From Erwinia_E haradaeae_H (GTDB taxonomy: Bacteria; Pseudomonadota; Gammaproteobacteria; Enterobacterales; Enterobacteriaceae): a stretch of DNA of 64,000 nucleotides. Shown here piece after piece: positions 20,164-31,500 of the stretch; within the stretch, counting starts at the first letter, position 1, and each line of letters opens with the position of its first letter. The notes beneath the pieces are model-generated. The model was not told where the DNA came from, searched no databases, and was given only the letters and a program-made list of their open reading frames with translations. The stretch lies in contig NZ_LR217705.1 in NCBI RefSeq assembly GCF_900698885.1, positions 496,001-560,000 of the forward strand, in the 5' to 3' direction. Made by a program: the position numbers and the translations under genes.

Positions 20164-20958
20164 CTGAACTTTTGCTCTCATCATGATTATAATATAATAA
20201 TCTTTAATATAAAAGAAATGGCAAATATATTTTGTTGCATCTAATTATGATGGCTAGTATTTATTATAATGTTTAATATTATATAAATATAGACTCGAAA
20301 AATAGAAAAGAAAATTTTATAAAATTAACTTTTCTTATGTAGTTTCGTTGATATTTTTTGTTTAATGTGTCTATAATTTTATTATAAAATCATTAATTTT
20401 CTTGGTTAACTTTTATTGTTGTATAATCGTTAAGAATTATGTATTAATAAAAATTATAGATAATATTAATTTTATTAATATTAGAGATTTTATGTTCCTT
20501 TTATCAAAATTTTATTATGATTTTAGCTAGAATTTTTAAAGGTAATAACATGAGAAAATGTAGGCCTTGTAGTTTTTTTCAAGCTCTAATAATTATGTTT
20601 ATGTTGTATCCTTAATTAAGACCAGCTATATGGAATAATAAAATAATATTTTGTATTATGCTAATAAATTGACAATCATCTTAATTTATTTAAATTATAG
20701 TAATTTCTAATCACAAGCAACAACTCTGTAGTTTTAGGAACTTCATTTTTAAAGGTTTTTATTTTAAATATATTACAAGATTTATAGCCCTGATGTATTC
20801 AGTTGAACTCGGTGTATCGTAATGAAATATTTATTACATTATATATTTCTCATAAGAGATTACTATCTAATCAGTAAATTGGATAATTGTAGATAAAATT
20901 TCATACGACCATTACGACTATATAGTATGGTATGCTAATATTAGTGTTAATTATGACC
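20164..20958. other. Gap between minC and erpA
   Basis: About 800 AT-rich bases. No gene, RNA or strong hairpin is recognised. It should carry the minCDE promoter near its left end; several TATAAT-like hexamers exist, but too many to choose one. Confidence 0.5.
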
Positions 20959-21303
20959 TCAGATGTTAAAAGAGGAGCCACAACTACAAGTGATTTTTGC
21001 GTTTGGGTTGCTTACTACAAAGCGGGATCCTTCTAGATTCTCTATATAGTCCACTAGACCCCCAATTAGATATTGGAGGCTCATATGGTCAACTATCAAT
21101 ATTACTCCAAATTTTTCCACTATGATATCATTATCATGAACTTTATCATCTAGAGTAAACCCATACTGAAAGCCACTACATCCACCTCCAGTAATATACA
21201 CGCGTAGTTTTAAATTTGAATTATTTTGATGAAGAAGCAGATCTTTGACTTTATTTGCTGCGGCATCAGAAAAACGCAAAGGTATGACTTGATCATTTAT
21301 CAT
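20959..21303 (-). CDS. erpA: Iron-sulfur cluster insertion protein ErpA
   Basis: A-type carrier that delivers [4Fe-4S] clusters to target enzymes. Start set at the ATG giving MINDQVIPLRF, which gives 114 residues, the E. coli length; a TTG four codons upstream is open too. A GGA lies about 7 bases ahead of this ATG. The three cluster cysteines are present in GGGCSGF and CSCGSS. It ends with TGA. No other Fe-S biogenesis gene is nearby. Likely clients in this window are LipA and AcnB (inference). Confidence 0.95.
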   Translation of the reverse strand: MINDQVIPLRFSDAAANKVKDLLLHQNNSNLKLRVYITGGGCSGFQYGFTLDDKVHDNDIIVEKFGVILIVDHMSLQYLIGGLVDYIENLEGSRFVVSNPNAKITCSCGSSFNI

Positions 21304-22598
21304 TGTTAAATCCAATATTACCTAAGATCTTTGATATTAAAGATAATGACTTTTTATAATAACTTAACCTATAGAATAGTAAAAGCTTAGAGTATTTCTT
21401 TGCTAGCTGATATAAGCCTGATGGTTTAGTTGAAAGAATACATCAGAAGGACTGGTTAACTTTATTATGCAATGATCTTTGATATCTTTATCGCATTATA
21501 TATAATAGATAAGATCTATCTTTTATTATATTTATAACATATTTGATATGATATTATCAATTTCAACTGTTTTTGTCTACGTTACATATACTTATATATC
21601 AAGAATGATCGATATCAATTGGTTGATAATAAACTATTAGTTTATTTTATCAGAAAGATATTCAGCATTTTACTTAGATTTTATATTTTACTGAAATTAG
21701 TATTTTTTATATTTATCCGTAATACTTTTAGGGGCAAGGTATATATCTTTTTATCAGTTATTTTTTAGATATTGTGGTGTAGAATAATAATGTCAGAATT
21801 AATATAGTGTTAGTTTAATAATCGTAAAATGACCTAACGCCATTACAGGTATTGTTCTGTAATTACATTTATTAGAAATGTTTTTAAGATAAAAAGGCAT
21901 GGCTGTTAATATTTACTTATAACTTGTATCCTAATTTAGGTGTTTAGATATTCAGGTTAAATATTAAACTTTATATTGTTAATTTTTAATATGTTTTTCA
22001 TATTTATTTTAAAGTGATTATGATTTTTCATAATTTATAGATGTATACATATTACATGTAAGCACAGATATCTTATATGATGATAGAATTTTACGGAACA
22101 TTAAGATCTTTAATTTAAATACTAGGAGATTGTATTTATTATAAAGATTCGCTTATTAGTAAAAATTCATGATTAAGATCATCTCATGGACAATTAGACA
22201 ATTAGACAATTGATTAATAGATAGAAAAATGCATAGGAATCAAACTATATCGGTTTTAGTGTTGATGCTTTTTAATTTGCATTTTGTGATGTATCTATCT
22301 ATGTGCTAGATAGTGTAATTTGCAATATATTAAATATTAATTTTGTACTTTTTAGTAAAAATTGATTTTTCTTATTTCTATCATTTTAAATTAGTTTTGA
22401 TATAAAAGTTAAATAATAGATTATATAATTTATTGAGTATATTCTAGAATATAGAAAGCAATGGTTGCGAAAATGTTTACTAAAACTGTATATAAAATTT
22501 TGAGATAGATATCTCAAAATAGAAAACACTAATGATAAAATTATTATAAGATTAACATATAAATTTCTTCTGATCATAAATTGTGTTTAGATATAAAT
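21304..22598. other. Gap between erpA and purK
   Basis: 1.3 kb of AT-rich DNA. A 63-codon frame at 22386-22577 has no family features and is judged spurious. A run of three 8-base repeats (GACAATTA) at 22189-22211 is the only structure noted. E. coli neighbours of erpA (hemL, clcA) are not recognisable. Confidence 0.5.
22189..22211. repeat. Three-copy 8-bp tandem repeat
   Basis: Two full copies of GACAATTA and a third differing only at its last base, head to tail. Probably replication slippage in non-coding DNA. Confidence 0.75.
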
Positions 22599-23669
22599 CT
22601 ATTTTTGAGATAGTTTATTTTGTGCCCAGATAATATGGTTAGCATATTCTATCGGTAAGGTTGGTAGAAGTGAATTTAGTATTTGGTCAAGTACAACCAG
22701 ACTAGCATCCACTAGATTAATGTGACCAACTTTACGGTCATGACAAACAGTTTTGTTATACCAATGCAAATGAAGTCGTGGTTCAGAAAGCCACGACATG
22801 CGAGAATTAATACCAATAAGATTCAACATAACGGCTGGCATATATGTTATCGGTGTAGGTAAAGGAAGATTAAGAATAGCTCTTAAATGTAATTCAAATT
22901 GACTAATGGAGGCAGCATCTTGTGTCCAGTGCCCACTATTATGAACGCGTGCTGATAATTCATTAATGAGTAGACCTTCTGATGACACAAAGCATTCCAT
23001 AGTCATGACGCCAATATAATCTAATTTATGCATTATCATAGATAACATATGTTCAGCTACATTCTGGTGTTTATTGTTGTTTAATAACACCACACTTGCT
23101 CGTAAAATACCGTTCTGATGGAAGTTATGAGTAAGAGGATAAAAAGCTGTATCTCCATTACGAGCTCTAGCACCAATAAGAGATAATTCATTAGAAAAGT
23201 TAATTTTTTTTTCTACGATACACTGACCATACATATTTTCTGGTACCGTTTCAGTGTTATCAGGAGATAAATGCCATTGGCCACGTCCATTATAACCACC
23301 ATTACGACATTTTACAATGACATGCTGATCAAGAGCAGAAAATATTTGAGGCCATTGCGTTTTACAAGACAGTGGTTTCCATGGTGCAGTTGCTAGATTA
23401 AGATCGTTTAGTAATTTTTTTTGCCTCAGACGATCAGTTAATACTGGAAAGATATCGCGATTTACAAAATAGATACTTTTAGATAACTTTTGAGTTAACA
23501 CTGTGTTTGGCCAGCATTCTATTTCCGTAGTAATCACACTATTATTAACTGAGAATATCCGGAGATCGCTATTTAATGCGATGAGATGAACGGTCACACC
23601 AAGTGGCTCACCAGCTTGACGTAACATATGACCTAATTGACCATCTCCTAAGACATAAACCAGTTTCAT
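22599..23669 (-). CDS. purK: N5-carboxyaminoimidazole ribonucleotide synthase
   Basis: ATP-grasp enzyme that carboxylates AIR with bicarbonate to N5-CAIR in de novo purine synthesis. 356 residues against 355. Visible marks are GDGQLGHML at the N-terminus, VNRDIFPVLTDRLRQK, GGYNGRGQW (ATP loop), the metal/ATP segment INELSARVHNSGHWT and ISQFELHLRAI. The PurE stop and the PurK ATG are 2 bases apart, so this is a tight purE-purK operon. The two proteins act in sequence on an unstable intermediate. The gene appears intact. Confidence 0.96.
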   Translation of the reverse strand: MKLVYVLGDGQLGHMLRQAGEPLGVTVHLIALNSDLRIFSVNNSVITTEIECWPNTVLTQKLSKSIYFVNRDIFPVLTDRLRQKKLLNDLNLATAPWKPLSCKTQWPQIFSALDQHVIVKCRNGGYNGRGQWHLSPDNTETVPENMYGQCIVEKKINFSNELSLIGARARNGDTAFYPLTHNFHQNGILRASVVLLNNNKHQNVAEHMLSMIMHKLDYIGVMTMECFVSSEGLLINELSARVHNSGHWTQDAASISQFELHLRAILNLPLPTPITYMPAVMLNLIGINSRMSWLSEPRLHLHWYNKTVCHDRKVGHINLVDASLVVLDQILNSLLPTLPIEYANHIIWAQNKLSQK

Positions 23670-23671
23670 CT

Positions 23672-24175
23672 TTAATTCCTTGGGTCTGGATGTTTGAGCA
23701 CTTCATCTGTCTGATGTTGTCTCCATTTTGCTATCTTCGCAGTTAATTTTGTATCATTTAATGCAAGAACTTGTGCAGCTAAAATAGCTGCATTAGTAGC
23801 TCCAGCGGTCCCAATAGCTAACGTTCCAACTGGGACGCCAGATGGCATCTGAAGAATAGAATAGAAGCTATCCATCCCGCCTAACATAGAATTATGTATT
23901 GGTACGCCAAATACTGGTATTAATGTTTTAGCCGCTAACATCCCTGGTAGATGTGCGGCCCCACCTGCACCGGCAATGATAATTTTATATCCATCATCTT
24001 GAGCTTTTTCTGCAAAGCTAAACAGCTTGTCTGGTGTTCGGTGGGCTGATATTACTTCGCAATGAAATGGCACTGCGAATTTAGTTAGGATATCTGCAGA
24101 GTATTTCATAGTAGACCAGTCACTTTTAGAACCCATAATAATTGCAATACAGTTTATATTAGATGTGTGTGGCAT
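23672..24175 (-). CDS. purE: N5-carboxyaminoimidazole ribonucleotide mutase
   Basis: Converts N5-CAIR, made by PurK, to CAIR. 167 residues against 169. Substrate-binding motifs GSKSDWSTM (N-terminus), SAHRTPDK (catalytic His) and GAGGAAHLPGM are intact, as is the SGVPVGTLAIG loop. First gene of purE-purK; lpxH lies upstream on the same strand, the E. coli order lpxH-purE-purK. A 60-codon frame in the 157-base spacer is not a gene. Confidence 0.97.
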   Translation of the reverse strand: MPHTSNINCIAIIMGSKSDWSTMKYSADILTKFAVPFHCEVISAHRTPDKLFSFAEKAQDDGYKIIIAGAGGAAHLPGMLAAKTLIPVFGVPIHNSMLGGMDSFYSILQMPSGVPVGTLAIGTAGATNAAILAAQVLALNDTKLTAKIAKWRQHQTDEVLKHPDPRN

Positions 24176-24332
24176 ATGTGATCATTCCCATGATTTGAAA
24201 ATATTACTATTACTGACAAGCCTAAGAGGTTGTATAATGCAAGATAGGAGAGCAGATTTATATAAGTAATAATAGTTAAGGGCGTATATCTCTATAGCTA
24301 AAGTCCGACTTACTGCACGAGAGTCTTTATCC

Positions 24333-25049
24333 TTATAAAGCAAAAGTAACGAGTTGTATGTCATTATGACTTACTCTAACCATGGATCCATGTTGATGCC
24401 AATCTCCTAATACTAAACGTTGAGCAGGCTGTCCATGGATTTCTAATTGATGCACTGCTGGTCGATGAGTATGACCATGTATAAGTATTGATACCCGGTA
24501 TGCACGCATGATATCAATAACTAATTGAGGATGTACGTCCATGATTTCTATCTTTTTTTTATTATTAATTTTTTTACTATAAGTCCTAATAATTGATGCG
24601 ATATGTTTTCGGGTGTATATTGGTATAGTAAGAAATAAATTTTTCATCCATCGACATTGTACTATTTGTCGATATAATTGATAAAATATATCGTTAGAAC
24701 ACAATGTGTCACCATGCATAATTAGTAATCTTTGGCCATATATCTCAAGAACATATTCGTTAGGTATCAAATTTATCCCTGCTCTGTATGCAAAATGTTT
24801 ACCTAATAAAAAATCACGGTTTCCATGAAGAAAGTGACATGGAATAGATAACTGGCGAAAAAAGAAAGCCAAATAATCATACAGTGGATTCGGATCGTCA
24901 TCACCAATCCAGTAATCAAATAAATCACCTAAAATATATAGCGCATCCACATATCGCGCTTCATAATTTAAAAATTTTAAAAAACCAGAAGTAATGTTTG
25001 GCGATCGGTTAGATAAATGTAAGTCAGAAATAAAAAGCGTATTTGGCAT
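24333..25049 (-). CDS. lpxH: UDP-2,3-diacylglucosamine pyrophosphatase
   Basis: Manganese-dependent peripheral membrane hydrolase that forms lipid X in lipid A synthesis. 238 residues against 240. The calcineurin-like metal motifs are complete: DLHL, GDLFDYWIGDD, GNRDFLLG, HGDTLC and HGHTHRP. Its presence argues that an LPS or lipid A outer leaflet is made, consistent with BamD in the window. E. coli ppiB, which lies between lpxH and cysS, is missing. Confidence 0.95.
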   Translation of the reverse strand: MPNTLFISDLHLSNRSPNITSGFLKFLNYEARYVDALYILGDLFDYWIGDDDPNPLYDYLAFFFRQLSIPCHFLHGNRDFLLGKHFAYRAGINLIPNEYVLEIYGQRLLIMHGDTLCSNDIFYQLYRQIVQCRWMKNLFLTIPIYTRKHIASIIRTYSKKINNKKKIEIMDVHPQLVIDIMRAYRVSILIHGHTHRPAVHQLEIHGQPAQRLVLGDWHQHGSMVRVSHNDIQLVTFAL

Positions 25050-25647
25050 GATTAGTAAATAGTTAACAGTATTTAATGTATAAATAACTATCTTCTCTTA
25101 GAATCTAAAAGTAGAAAGCACCATGAAGAAAAATTAGTAATAATAGCACCAAGTCTTCATGTTGATATAAAATTATCTAACAATGATGATTATATATCAT
25201 ACAGAATCATATAACGCGATTTATTATTTTGATATCGAATATATAATGACACGGTTAGATGTAAAAATGTATGGATAGTTAGTCATGTGGTTAACCTAGA
25301 TCTTTAAAATCGCTATATATAGCGTGGTGATAAATAAAAGAATTAATTGCTATAATTTAGAATTTTATAAAACTTTAATAAGTTTAAGTACTAATTTAAT
25401 AATCATATTCTGTCAGTCTAACTTTATTTAGATTATAGATATTTTTAGTAGCATGAAGACTTTAATTAGATAGTGCAGGATGTGTATTGAATAATTATTG
25501 TATCTTTTTAATAAAAATAGATATTAACAATAAATAAAGTATTATTTACAGATTTGTACTTTTATATACTTTTGATCATGTCTTAGCTGTATATTGTATA
25601 TATATATCTATTCATACACTATCCTGCTTTATCATGGAAATATTAAT
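25050..25647. other. Divergent spacer between lpxH and cysS; ppiB not found
   Basis: 600 bases holding the promoters of the leftward lpxH-purEK and rightward cysS. I translated the minus strand looking for ppiB, which occupies this place in E. coli, and found no cyclophilin motif. The last 60 bases before cysS contain a run of TATATATA. Confidence 0.5.
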
Positions 25648-27042
25648 ATGTTAAAAGTTTTTAATACATTAAGTCGCACTAAAGAGGAGATGCAACCGAT
25701 TCATGGTGGTATGATTGGTATGTATGTTTGTGGGATGACTGTTTATGATCTCTGTCATATTGGCCATGGAAGAACCTTTGCGGCTTTTGATGTTATTGCT
25801 CGTTATCTACGATATCTTGGCTATAACCTGAATTACGTGCGCAATATTACTGATATTGATGATAAAATCATTAAACGTGCTAATCATGAAGGAAAATCGA
25901 TTACATGTCTGACTCAGTCTATGATTCATGAGATGCATCAGGATTTATCAGCACTAAATATTTTAGTGCCGAATTGTGAACCACGTGCTACTGATTATAT
26001 CTCAGAGATGATTTTACTAATAGAAAAACTCATAATACAAAAATATGCTTATATCGCTCATAATGGCGATATAATGTTTTCTGTTGATAAAAGCCCGGGA
26101 TACGGATTGCTTTCACGGCAAAACCTGATTAACTTAAATGTTGGTGTAAGAGTTACTTCTCTTGCTAATATAAAACAAAACCCTCTGGATTTTGTTTTAT
26201 GGAAAAAATCAAAAAAAGACGAACCATTTTGGGACTCTCCGTGGGGTTGTGGTCGCCCAGGTTGGCATATTGAATGTTCTGCAATGAATCATAAACAATT
26301 AGGTCATCACTTTGATATCCACGGTGGTGGATCAGATCTTATGTTTCCGCATCATGAAAATGAAATTGCTCAGTCTACTTGTGCTTATAATACGCCATAC
26401 GTAAACTACTGGATGCACTCTGGTATGGTGATGATTGATTGTGAAAAAATGTCAAAATCTCTTAATAATTTCTTGACTGTACGTGAAATATTAAAACATC
26501 ATGATGGAGAGACTTTGCGTTATTTTTTAATATCAAGCCACTATCGCAGTCCAATACATTACAATACAAATAGTTTAATGCAAGCGCGTTTTGCACTTGA
26601 GCGTCTTTATACAGCTTTGCTGCATACAGAGAACAACGCAAACATATGCTTAGGTGAAGAATTTGAAAAGCGTTTCTGTAAAGCAATGAATGATGATTTT
26701 AATACCCCAGTAGCTTGCGCTGTTCTCTTTGATTTAGCGCGAGAAATTAATCGTAAAAAAACAACTGATAGGAAATTAGCAAATAGCTTAGCAATGCGTC
26801 TACGTTTTCTTGGTAGTATTCTTGGTTTACTAGAGCAAGATCCAGATCAGTTTTTAAAAAAAAATAACTTAAATTGTAAGGATTATCAACTATCAACAAT
26901 TGACAATCTTATCCAGATGCGCACGAATGCTCGAGAAAATAAAAACTGGAAGAAAGCTGATTTTATACGCAATTACCTTGATAGGTATATGAATATTATT
27001 CTAGAAGACAACATAGAAGGCACTCAGTGGAGAAATAAATAA
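25648..27042 (+). CDS. cysS: Cysteinyl-tRNA synthetase
   Basis: Class I aminoacyl-tRNA synthetase. Start set at the ATG giving MLKVFNTLSRTKEEM, which matches E. coli MLKIFNTLTRQKEEF; the frame is open 18 codons further upstream but starts with a low-complexity Tyr/Ile run. 464 residues against 461. The zinc-binding cysteine is in YVCGMTVYD, HIGHGRT is the nucleotide motif, GWHIECSAM and FPHHENEIAQ carry the other zinc ligands, and KMSKS is intact. It is transcribed away from lpxH, as in E. coli. No sign of decay. Confidence 0.97.
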   Translation: MLKVFNTLSRTKEEMQPIHGGMIGMYVCGMTVYDLCHIGHGRTFAAFDVIARYLRYLGYNLNYVRNITDIDDKIIKRANHEGKSITCLTQSMIHEMHQDLSALNILVPNCEPRATDYISEMILLIEKLIIQKYAYIAHNGDIMFSVDKSPGYGLLSRQNLINLNVGVRVTSLANIKQNPLDFVLWKKSKKDEPFWDSPWGCGRPGWHIECSAMNHKQLGHHFDIHGGGSDLMFPHHENEIAQSTCAYNTPYVNYWMHSGMVMIDCEKMSKSLNNFLTVREILKHHDGETLRYFLISSHYRSPIHYNTNSLMQARFALERLYTALLHTENNANICLGEEFEKRFCKAMNDDFNTPVACAVLFDLAREINRKKTTDRKLANSLAMRLRFLGSILGLLEQDPDQFLKKNNLNCKDYQLSTIDNLIQMRTNARENKNWKKADFIRNYLDRYMNIILEDNIEGTQWRNK

Positions 27043-27595
27043 CCAGAATAAAATTTGAAGATCTTTTGATGTTGATGAGTCATTGCAATAAAGTTCTATA
27101 TATACTTGTACCAATGAATTATTTTTTTAGTTTAATTCAGTTAATTTAATATGCCACAGTGTTTTCCAATGTGGAAATATCATTGATATGATTTATAATC
27201 ATTTTTATATTTCTAATATTAGTTAAAATTTTCACTTTGTTATGAATTCTATTTATATGTTTTGATATATTACACAGTACAAATACTTAGTATAAGTTCG
27301 CATCAAACAGCAATGATCTGATAATTTGGTGATTTGGCTTTTTTATTTTTAAAAATAAAGATGTACTATCAGTGTTAATATTAGACTGTATTATTAATGA
27401 TAATATCATCTTACATATTTTACTTTGTGATTTTGAATTGGATTATTTTATTTAATTACTTTGATTTGTATTAAATATGACATTATTTTAATTAGGAGTG
27501 CTTTGTACAGTGCGTTATTTTTTGGGGAGATTTGCCAATGATAAAAAAATCTTTATTAAATATTTCTATCTCTCTCTGTTGTGTCGATGTTAATC
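27043..27595. other. Convergent spacer between cysS and aspS
   Basis: 550 bases where cysS (rightward) and aspS (leftward) end. No open frame of note and no clear terminator hairpin with T-run. A GC-poor inverted pair (CCACAGTGTTTTCCAATGTGG, 27152-27172, loosely paired CCACA/TGTGG) might form a weak stem. Confidence 0.45.
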
Positions 27596-29359
27596 TTATA
27601 GTATTTTTTTAGTTTGAATACCTAATTCCATTAATAAAAATGGATCAGCTGTATAAGGAGCATTTGTCATCGGGCAAATGGCAGAATTAGTTTTAGGAAA
27701 AGCAATAACATCACGTATATTATCTGAGTTAGTTAATAGCATTACCAGACGATCAAGACCAAAAGCTAAACCAGCATGTGGAGGCGCGCCAAATTTTAAT
27801 GCTTCAAGAAAAAAGCCAAATTTTTGATTTTGCTCATCTTCGGAAATACCCAAAAGGTCAAATATTGTTTTTTGCATTATCCACTCATTTATACGTACAG
27901 ATCCGCCACAAACTTCATGACCATTAATTACCATATCATATGCATTAGCGATTGCGTTTTCTGGTGCTTTTCTTAGTTTCTCCGCTGACATTATTTTGGG
28001 GGCGGTAAAAGGATGATGCATTGATGTTAGATTACCTTTTGCGTCTGCTTCAAACATGGGGAAGTCTACTATCCATAATGGCTCCCAAGAAGAGTTGTTA
28101 TTAATATTTAGCTCATGACCTAGTTTTGTACGTAAAGCACCTAGTGCATTAGTAACCAGATCTGCAAGATCTGCAGCGAAAAAAATCATATCCCCATCAA
28201 TTGCTTTTGTACGATCCAAGAGCTTTTCTATTATTTCTGAATCTAGATGTTTTACTAGAGGGCCATTTATTCCAGAAAGAACATTATTTCGATGATATAT
28301 TTTCATCCAAGATATTCTGCTTAAACCGTGGTGTTTAGAAAATTTTACATAGGACTCAATTTGTTTTCGCGTAAGTCTAGCGCCACCTGGGACACATAAT
28401 GCTGTTATGCGATCTGTAGCGTGATTGAATGGTTTGGAAAAACCTAAAAACTCAGTTTTTTGTATAAAATCAGCTATATCTATTAACTCCATCGGGTTTC
28501 GCAAGTCTGGTTTATCTGAACCATAACGCCGCTTTGATTCAGCAAAGGTCATCACTGGAAAACTATGCAATGATACGGATTTTATTTTTAACCATAAAGT
28601 ACGCACTAAACTTTCCATGATTGTCATTACCTCTTTAGCATTCATAAATGAGGTTTCGACATCAATTTGCGTAAACTCTGGTTGACGATCAGCACGCAGG
28701 TCTTCATCACGGAAACATTTTGCGATCTGATAATAACGATCAAATCCTGAGATCATTAATAACTGTTTAAATAATTGTGGTGATTGTGGCAGTGAATAGA
28801 ACCTGCCGATATGACAGCGACTAGGGACTAAATAGTTTCGAGCGCCTTCTGGTGTAATCTTAGTTAGCATTGGTGTCTCTATATCAAGAAACCCTTCATT
28901 TTCCATAAACTTTCGCACTATGCCAGTAATGGTGGAACGAACTTTCAGTCGATTAGCCATTTCTGGGCGTCTTAAATCTAGATAGCGATACCTTAAGCGT
29001 GCTTCTTCACTATTATTTTTGCTAAAATCTAGAGGCACTGATTCAGAGCGATTAATGATAGATAGATTTGTTGCGCATACTTCAATATCACCAGTTAGCA
29101 TAGATCTATTTTTATTTTTTTCACTACGAATACAAACCGTACCAATAACCTGAATACAAAATTCATTACGTAGTTCACTAGCAAGACAAAAAGTTTGATA
29201 ATAATCTGGGCTAAAAAAAACTTGTACAATACCTTCACGGTCGCGCATATCAATAAAGATAAGGCTTCCTAAGTTACGATATCGGTGAACCCATCCACAT
29301 AGTGTGATTTTTTGATCTATGTAGGTTTGATTGAGTTGTCCGCAATATACAGTACGCAT
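27596..29359 (-). CDS. aspS: Aspartyl-tRNA synthetase
   Basis: Class IIb synthetase charging tRNA-Asp. 587 residues against 590. The N-terminal OB fold is MRTVYCGQLN...CGWVHRYRNLG. Motif 2 is FRDEDLRADRQPEFTQ, with the QSPQLFKQ segment ahead of it, and motif 3 is AFGLDRLVML. The bacterial insertion (GAD) domain lies between about 290 and 410. The gene stands alone between long gaps. It appears intact. Confidence 0.97.
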   Translation of the reverse strand: MRTVYCGQLNQTYIDQKITLCGWVHRYRNLGSLIFIDMRDREGIVQVFFSPDYYQTFCLASELRNEFCIQVIGTVCIRSEKNKNRSMLTGDIEVCATNLSIINRSESVPLDFSKNNSEEARLRYRYLDLRRPEMANRLKVRSTITGIVRKFMENEGFLDIETPMLTKITPEGARNYLVPSRCHIGRFYSLPQSPQLFKQLLMISGFDRYYQIAKCFRDEDLRADRQPEFTQIDVETSFMNAKEVMTIMESLVRTLWLKIKSVSLHSFPVMTFAESKRRYGSDKPDLRNPMELIDIADFIQKTEFLGFSKPFNHATDRITALCVPGGARLTRKQIESYVKFSKHHGLSRISWMKIYHRNNVLSGINGPLVKHLDSEIIEKLLDRTKAIDGDMIFFAADLADLVTNALGALRTKLGHELNINNNSSWEPLWIVDFPMFEADAKGNLTSMHHPFTAPKIMSAEKLRKAPENAIANAYDMVINGHEVCGGSVRINEWIMQKTIFDLLGISEDEQNQKFGFFLEALKFGAPPHAGLAFGLDRLVMLLTNSDNIRDVIAFPKTNSAICPMTNAPYTADPFLLMELGIQTKKIL

Positions 29360-30402
29360 GATTATACCTCTTATTTTAATGTTGTTATCTAATGCTATAA
29401 AATAGCACTGTATAATATATATTAACAGTTAACAAAAAGTTTCTACGTGCTGTAGATAATTTAATAGGTGTACTACTGATAGATTATACATCTAGTTTTA
29501 TAGATTTAATTATTAATTTTTTGATACTATGGTTGGTTTTATTCATAATAGTCTATTATAGACTTTGCAATGTATTGATGTCTTATTTTAAGATATCCTG
29601 GGCATATGTATGTGTAATAATTTAAACAAGAGTTAATATATAGTAATTTTACATAAACTTATTGCTTAGACTTAATTTTTCTTTTAAAAAAGTTTGTTTT
29701 AATTTCTTAAAATTAAATTACTATCAAAGAAGTTATGATGTGAGAAGTAACTGAATATTTTGCATAGTATAGCTAGCGATACGGTAAATTGCTATTATTA
29801 CTAAATAAACTAATTAGTCGAGTTTGTCTCTAGTAGAAATAGATAAAGATTCTGAGATGAATATCATTTGAATTAGGATGGCAGTAATCTTATTGGAATA
29901 TTTTTATTTAAAAAAATTTATTAACTCACTGAATCTTTTTATATAGTTAATTGTAGTAACTATTCTGTATTTTTATTGCTAACAAAAATTTTTAAAAGCG
30001 ATATTCATGTGGTGTCTCTTCTTTCAAAAAAGATTATAGTGAAAAATAAGGATATAGACCGAATGCTAGAGCATGCCTTAAAATATAGATTGCGCACATC
30101 GTTCTAATGATATGGGTATTACACAATATATGATTATAACTAGACTAATAGTGTACTAAAGAGTCATACCGTCACCGTATTTCTTAATTTTTAATTTTAA
30201 ACATTTAATTTTATATAAAATATTTTAATGTTACTAACTACACTAGTTATTTAAAAATTCTATTTAATCAGTCAGGTTACGTATATGGTGAATAACCAAA
30301 ACTTTTAGTTTTTATAAGATTTTATTATAAGTAAGATATAAAAAATCATCTTGTAATTGATTTCAAAAAGGTTTTAGCTGACAAAATTAATGACGTAAAA
30401 AG
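29360..30402. other. Gap between aspS and cysA; cysM not found
   Basis: One kilobase between two leftward genes. In E. coli cysM follows cysA directly; I translated the minus strand next to cysA and saw none of its motifs (for example SGNTG). No RNA or repeat recognised. Confidence 0.5.
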
Positions 30403-31482
30403 TTAAGCATAAGATAATGGATTGAGTGCTGTTTTACCGTGATAAAGACGCGCGTTTTGTAAACCTATAAACAAACATTGACCACGTTTCGGTATGATAT
30501 TTTCATTTACTAGTATAACACTAAGAGAATCAGTTTTCCATCCGGTAGGTTTTAAGATTAGTTGCCAATAATGCCCGCGAGGACTAACTTCTAATATTGT
30601 TGTAGGAAAAGGTGTCTTAAAACTGCTCTGAAGACTGATATCTATCTCCCATGGACGAAGAAATAATTCAACAGCCCCTTGATATGACGTTGTATGAGTG
30701 AGAGCCCAGTTATAATTTCCTACTTGCAGATGAGCGTTATTAACCCATCCGTTTATACAGTTTACTTCTCCAAGAAATTCTAAAACAAATCTGGTTTTTG
30801 GGAAGCGCCATACTTCATCTGGCGTACCAACTTGCTCAATATTACCATGGTTCATTACAACTACCCGTCCTGCAACCTCCATGGCTTCATCTTGATCATG
30901 TGTAACAAAAACACTAGTGAATTTTAACTCTTCATGTAGTTGTTTAACCCATAGGCGTAATTCTTTTCGTACTTGAGCATCGAGAGCACCAAAAGGTTCA
31001 TCTAACAATAAAATTTGGGGCTCAACTGCTAGCGCACGCGCTAAAGCAACACGCTGTTTTTGTCCACCGGATAACTGAGATGGAAAACGTTTTTCTAAGT
31101 GTCCTAATTGCACCATGTCTAGAAGAGATCTAACTTTTTGATGAATTTCACTTATAGGAGGGCGCTTATATTTTGGTAAGACCTGTAAACCAAAAGCAAC
31201 GTTATTAAATACTGTCATATGTCGAAATAGCGCATAATGTTGAAATACAAAGCCTACTCGGCGATCTCGTGCGTGTACTTGACTGACATCATATCCATGA
31301 AAACTGAGGTGGCCGCTATTTTGAGTTTCTAGTCCAGCAATAATTCTAAGCAATGTTGTCTTTCCAGAACCAGAGGGTCCCAATAATGCTACAAGTTCCC
31401 CGGAAGAGACATTAAGAAAAATATCGTGTAAAACTTGTATATGCCCAAAAAATTTATTGATATTAACAATCTCAATACTCAT
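30403..31482 (-). CDS. cysA: Sulfate/thiosulfate ABC transporter ATPase
   Basis: ATP-hydrolysing subunit of the CysPUWA importer on the cytoplasmic face of the inner membrane. 359 residues against 365. The full ABC set is present: Walker A GPSGSGKTT (about 35-43), Q-loop FVFQHYALF, signature LSGGQKQRVALARAL, Walker B ILLLDEPFGALD and switch His in FVTHDQDEA. The C-terminal regulatory TOBE-like domain is kept. It lies 18 bases after cysW. Last gene of the operon. Confidence 0.96.
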   Translation of the reverse strand: MSIEIVNINKFFGHIQVLHDIFLNVSSGELVALLGPSGSGKTTLLRIIAGLETQNSGHLSFHGYDVSQVHARDRRVGFVFQHYALFRHMTVFNNVAFGLQVLPKYKRPPISEIHQKVRSLLDMVQLGHLEKRFPSQLSGGQKQRVALARALAVEPQILLLDEPFGALDAQVRKELRLWVKQLHEELKFTSVFVTHDQDEAMEVAGRVVVMNHGNIEQVGTPDEVWRFPKTRFVLEFLGEVNCINGWVNNAHLQVGNYNWALTHTTSYQGAVELFLRPWEIDISLQSSFKTPFPTTILEVSPRGHYWQLILKPTGWKTDSLSVILVNENIIPKRGQCLFIGLQNARLYHGKTALNPLSYA

Positions 31483-31500
31483 AATGCTCCCCCTTGCTGC

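Noticed and set aside
22386..22577. 63-codon minus-strand open frame before purK
   Set aside because: Low complexity, hydrophobic by base composition only, no family resemblance.
24182..24364. 60-codon minus-strand open frame between lpxH and purE
   Set aside because: Overlaps the lpxH 3' end by 32 bases in another frame and has no recognisable family.
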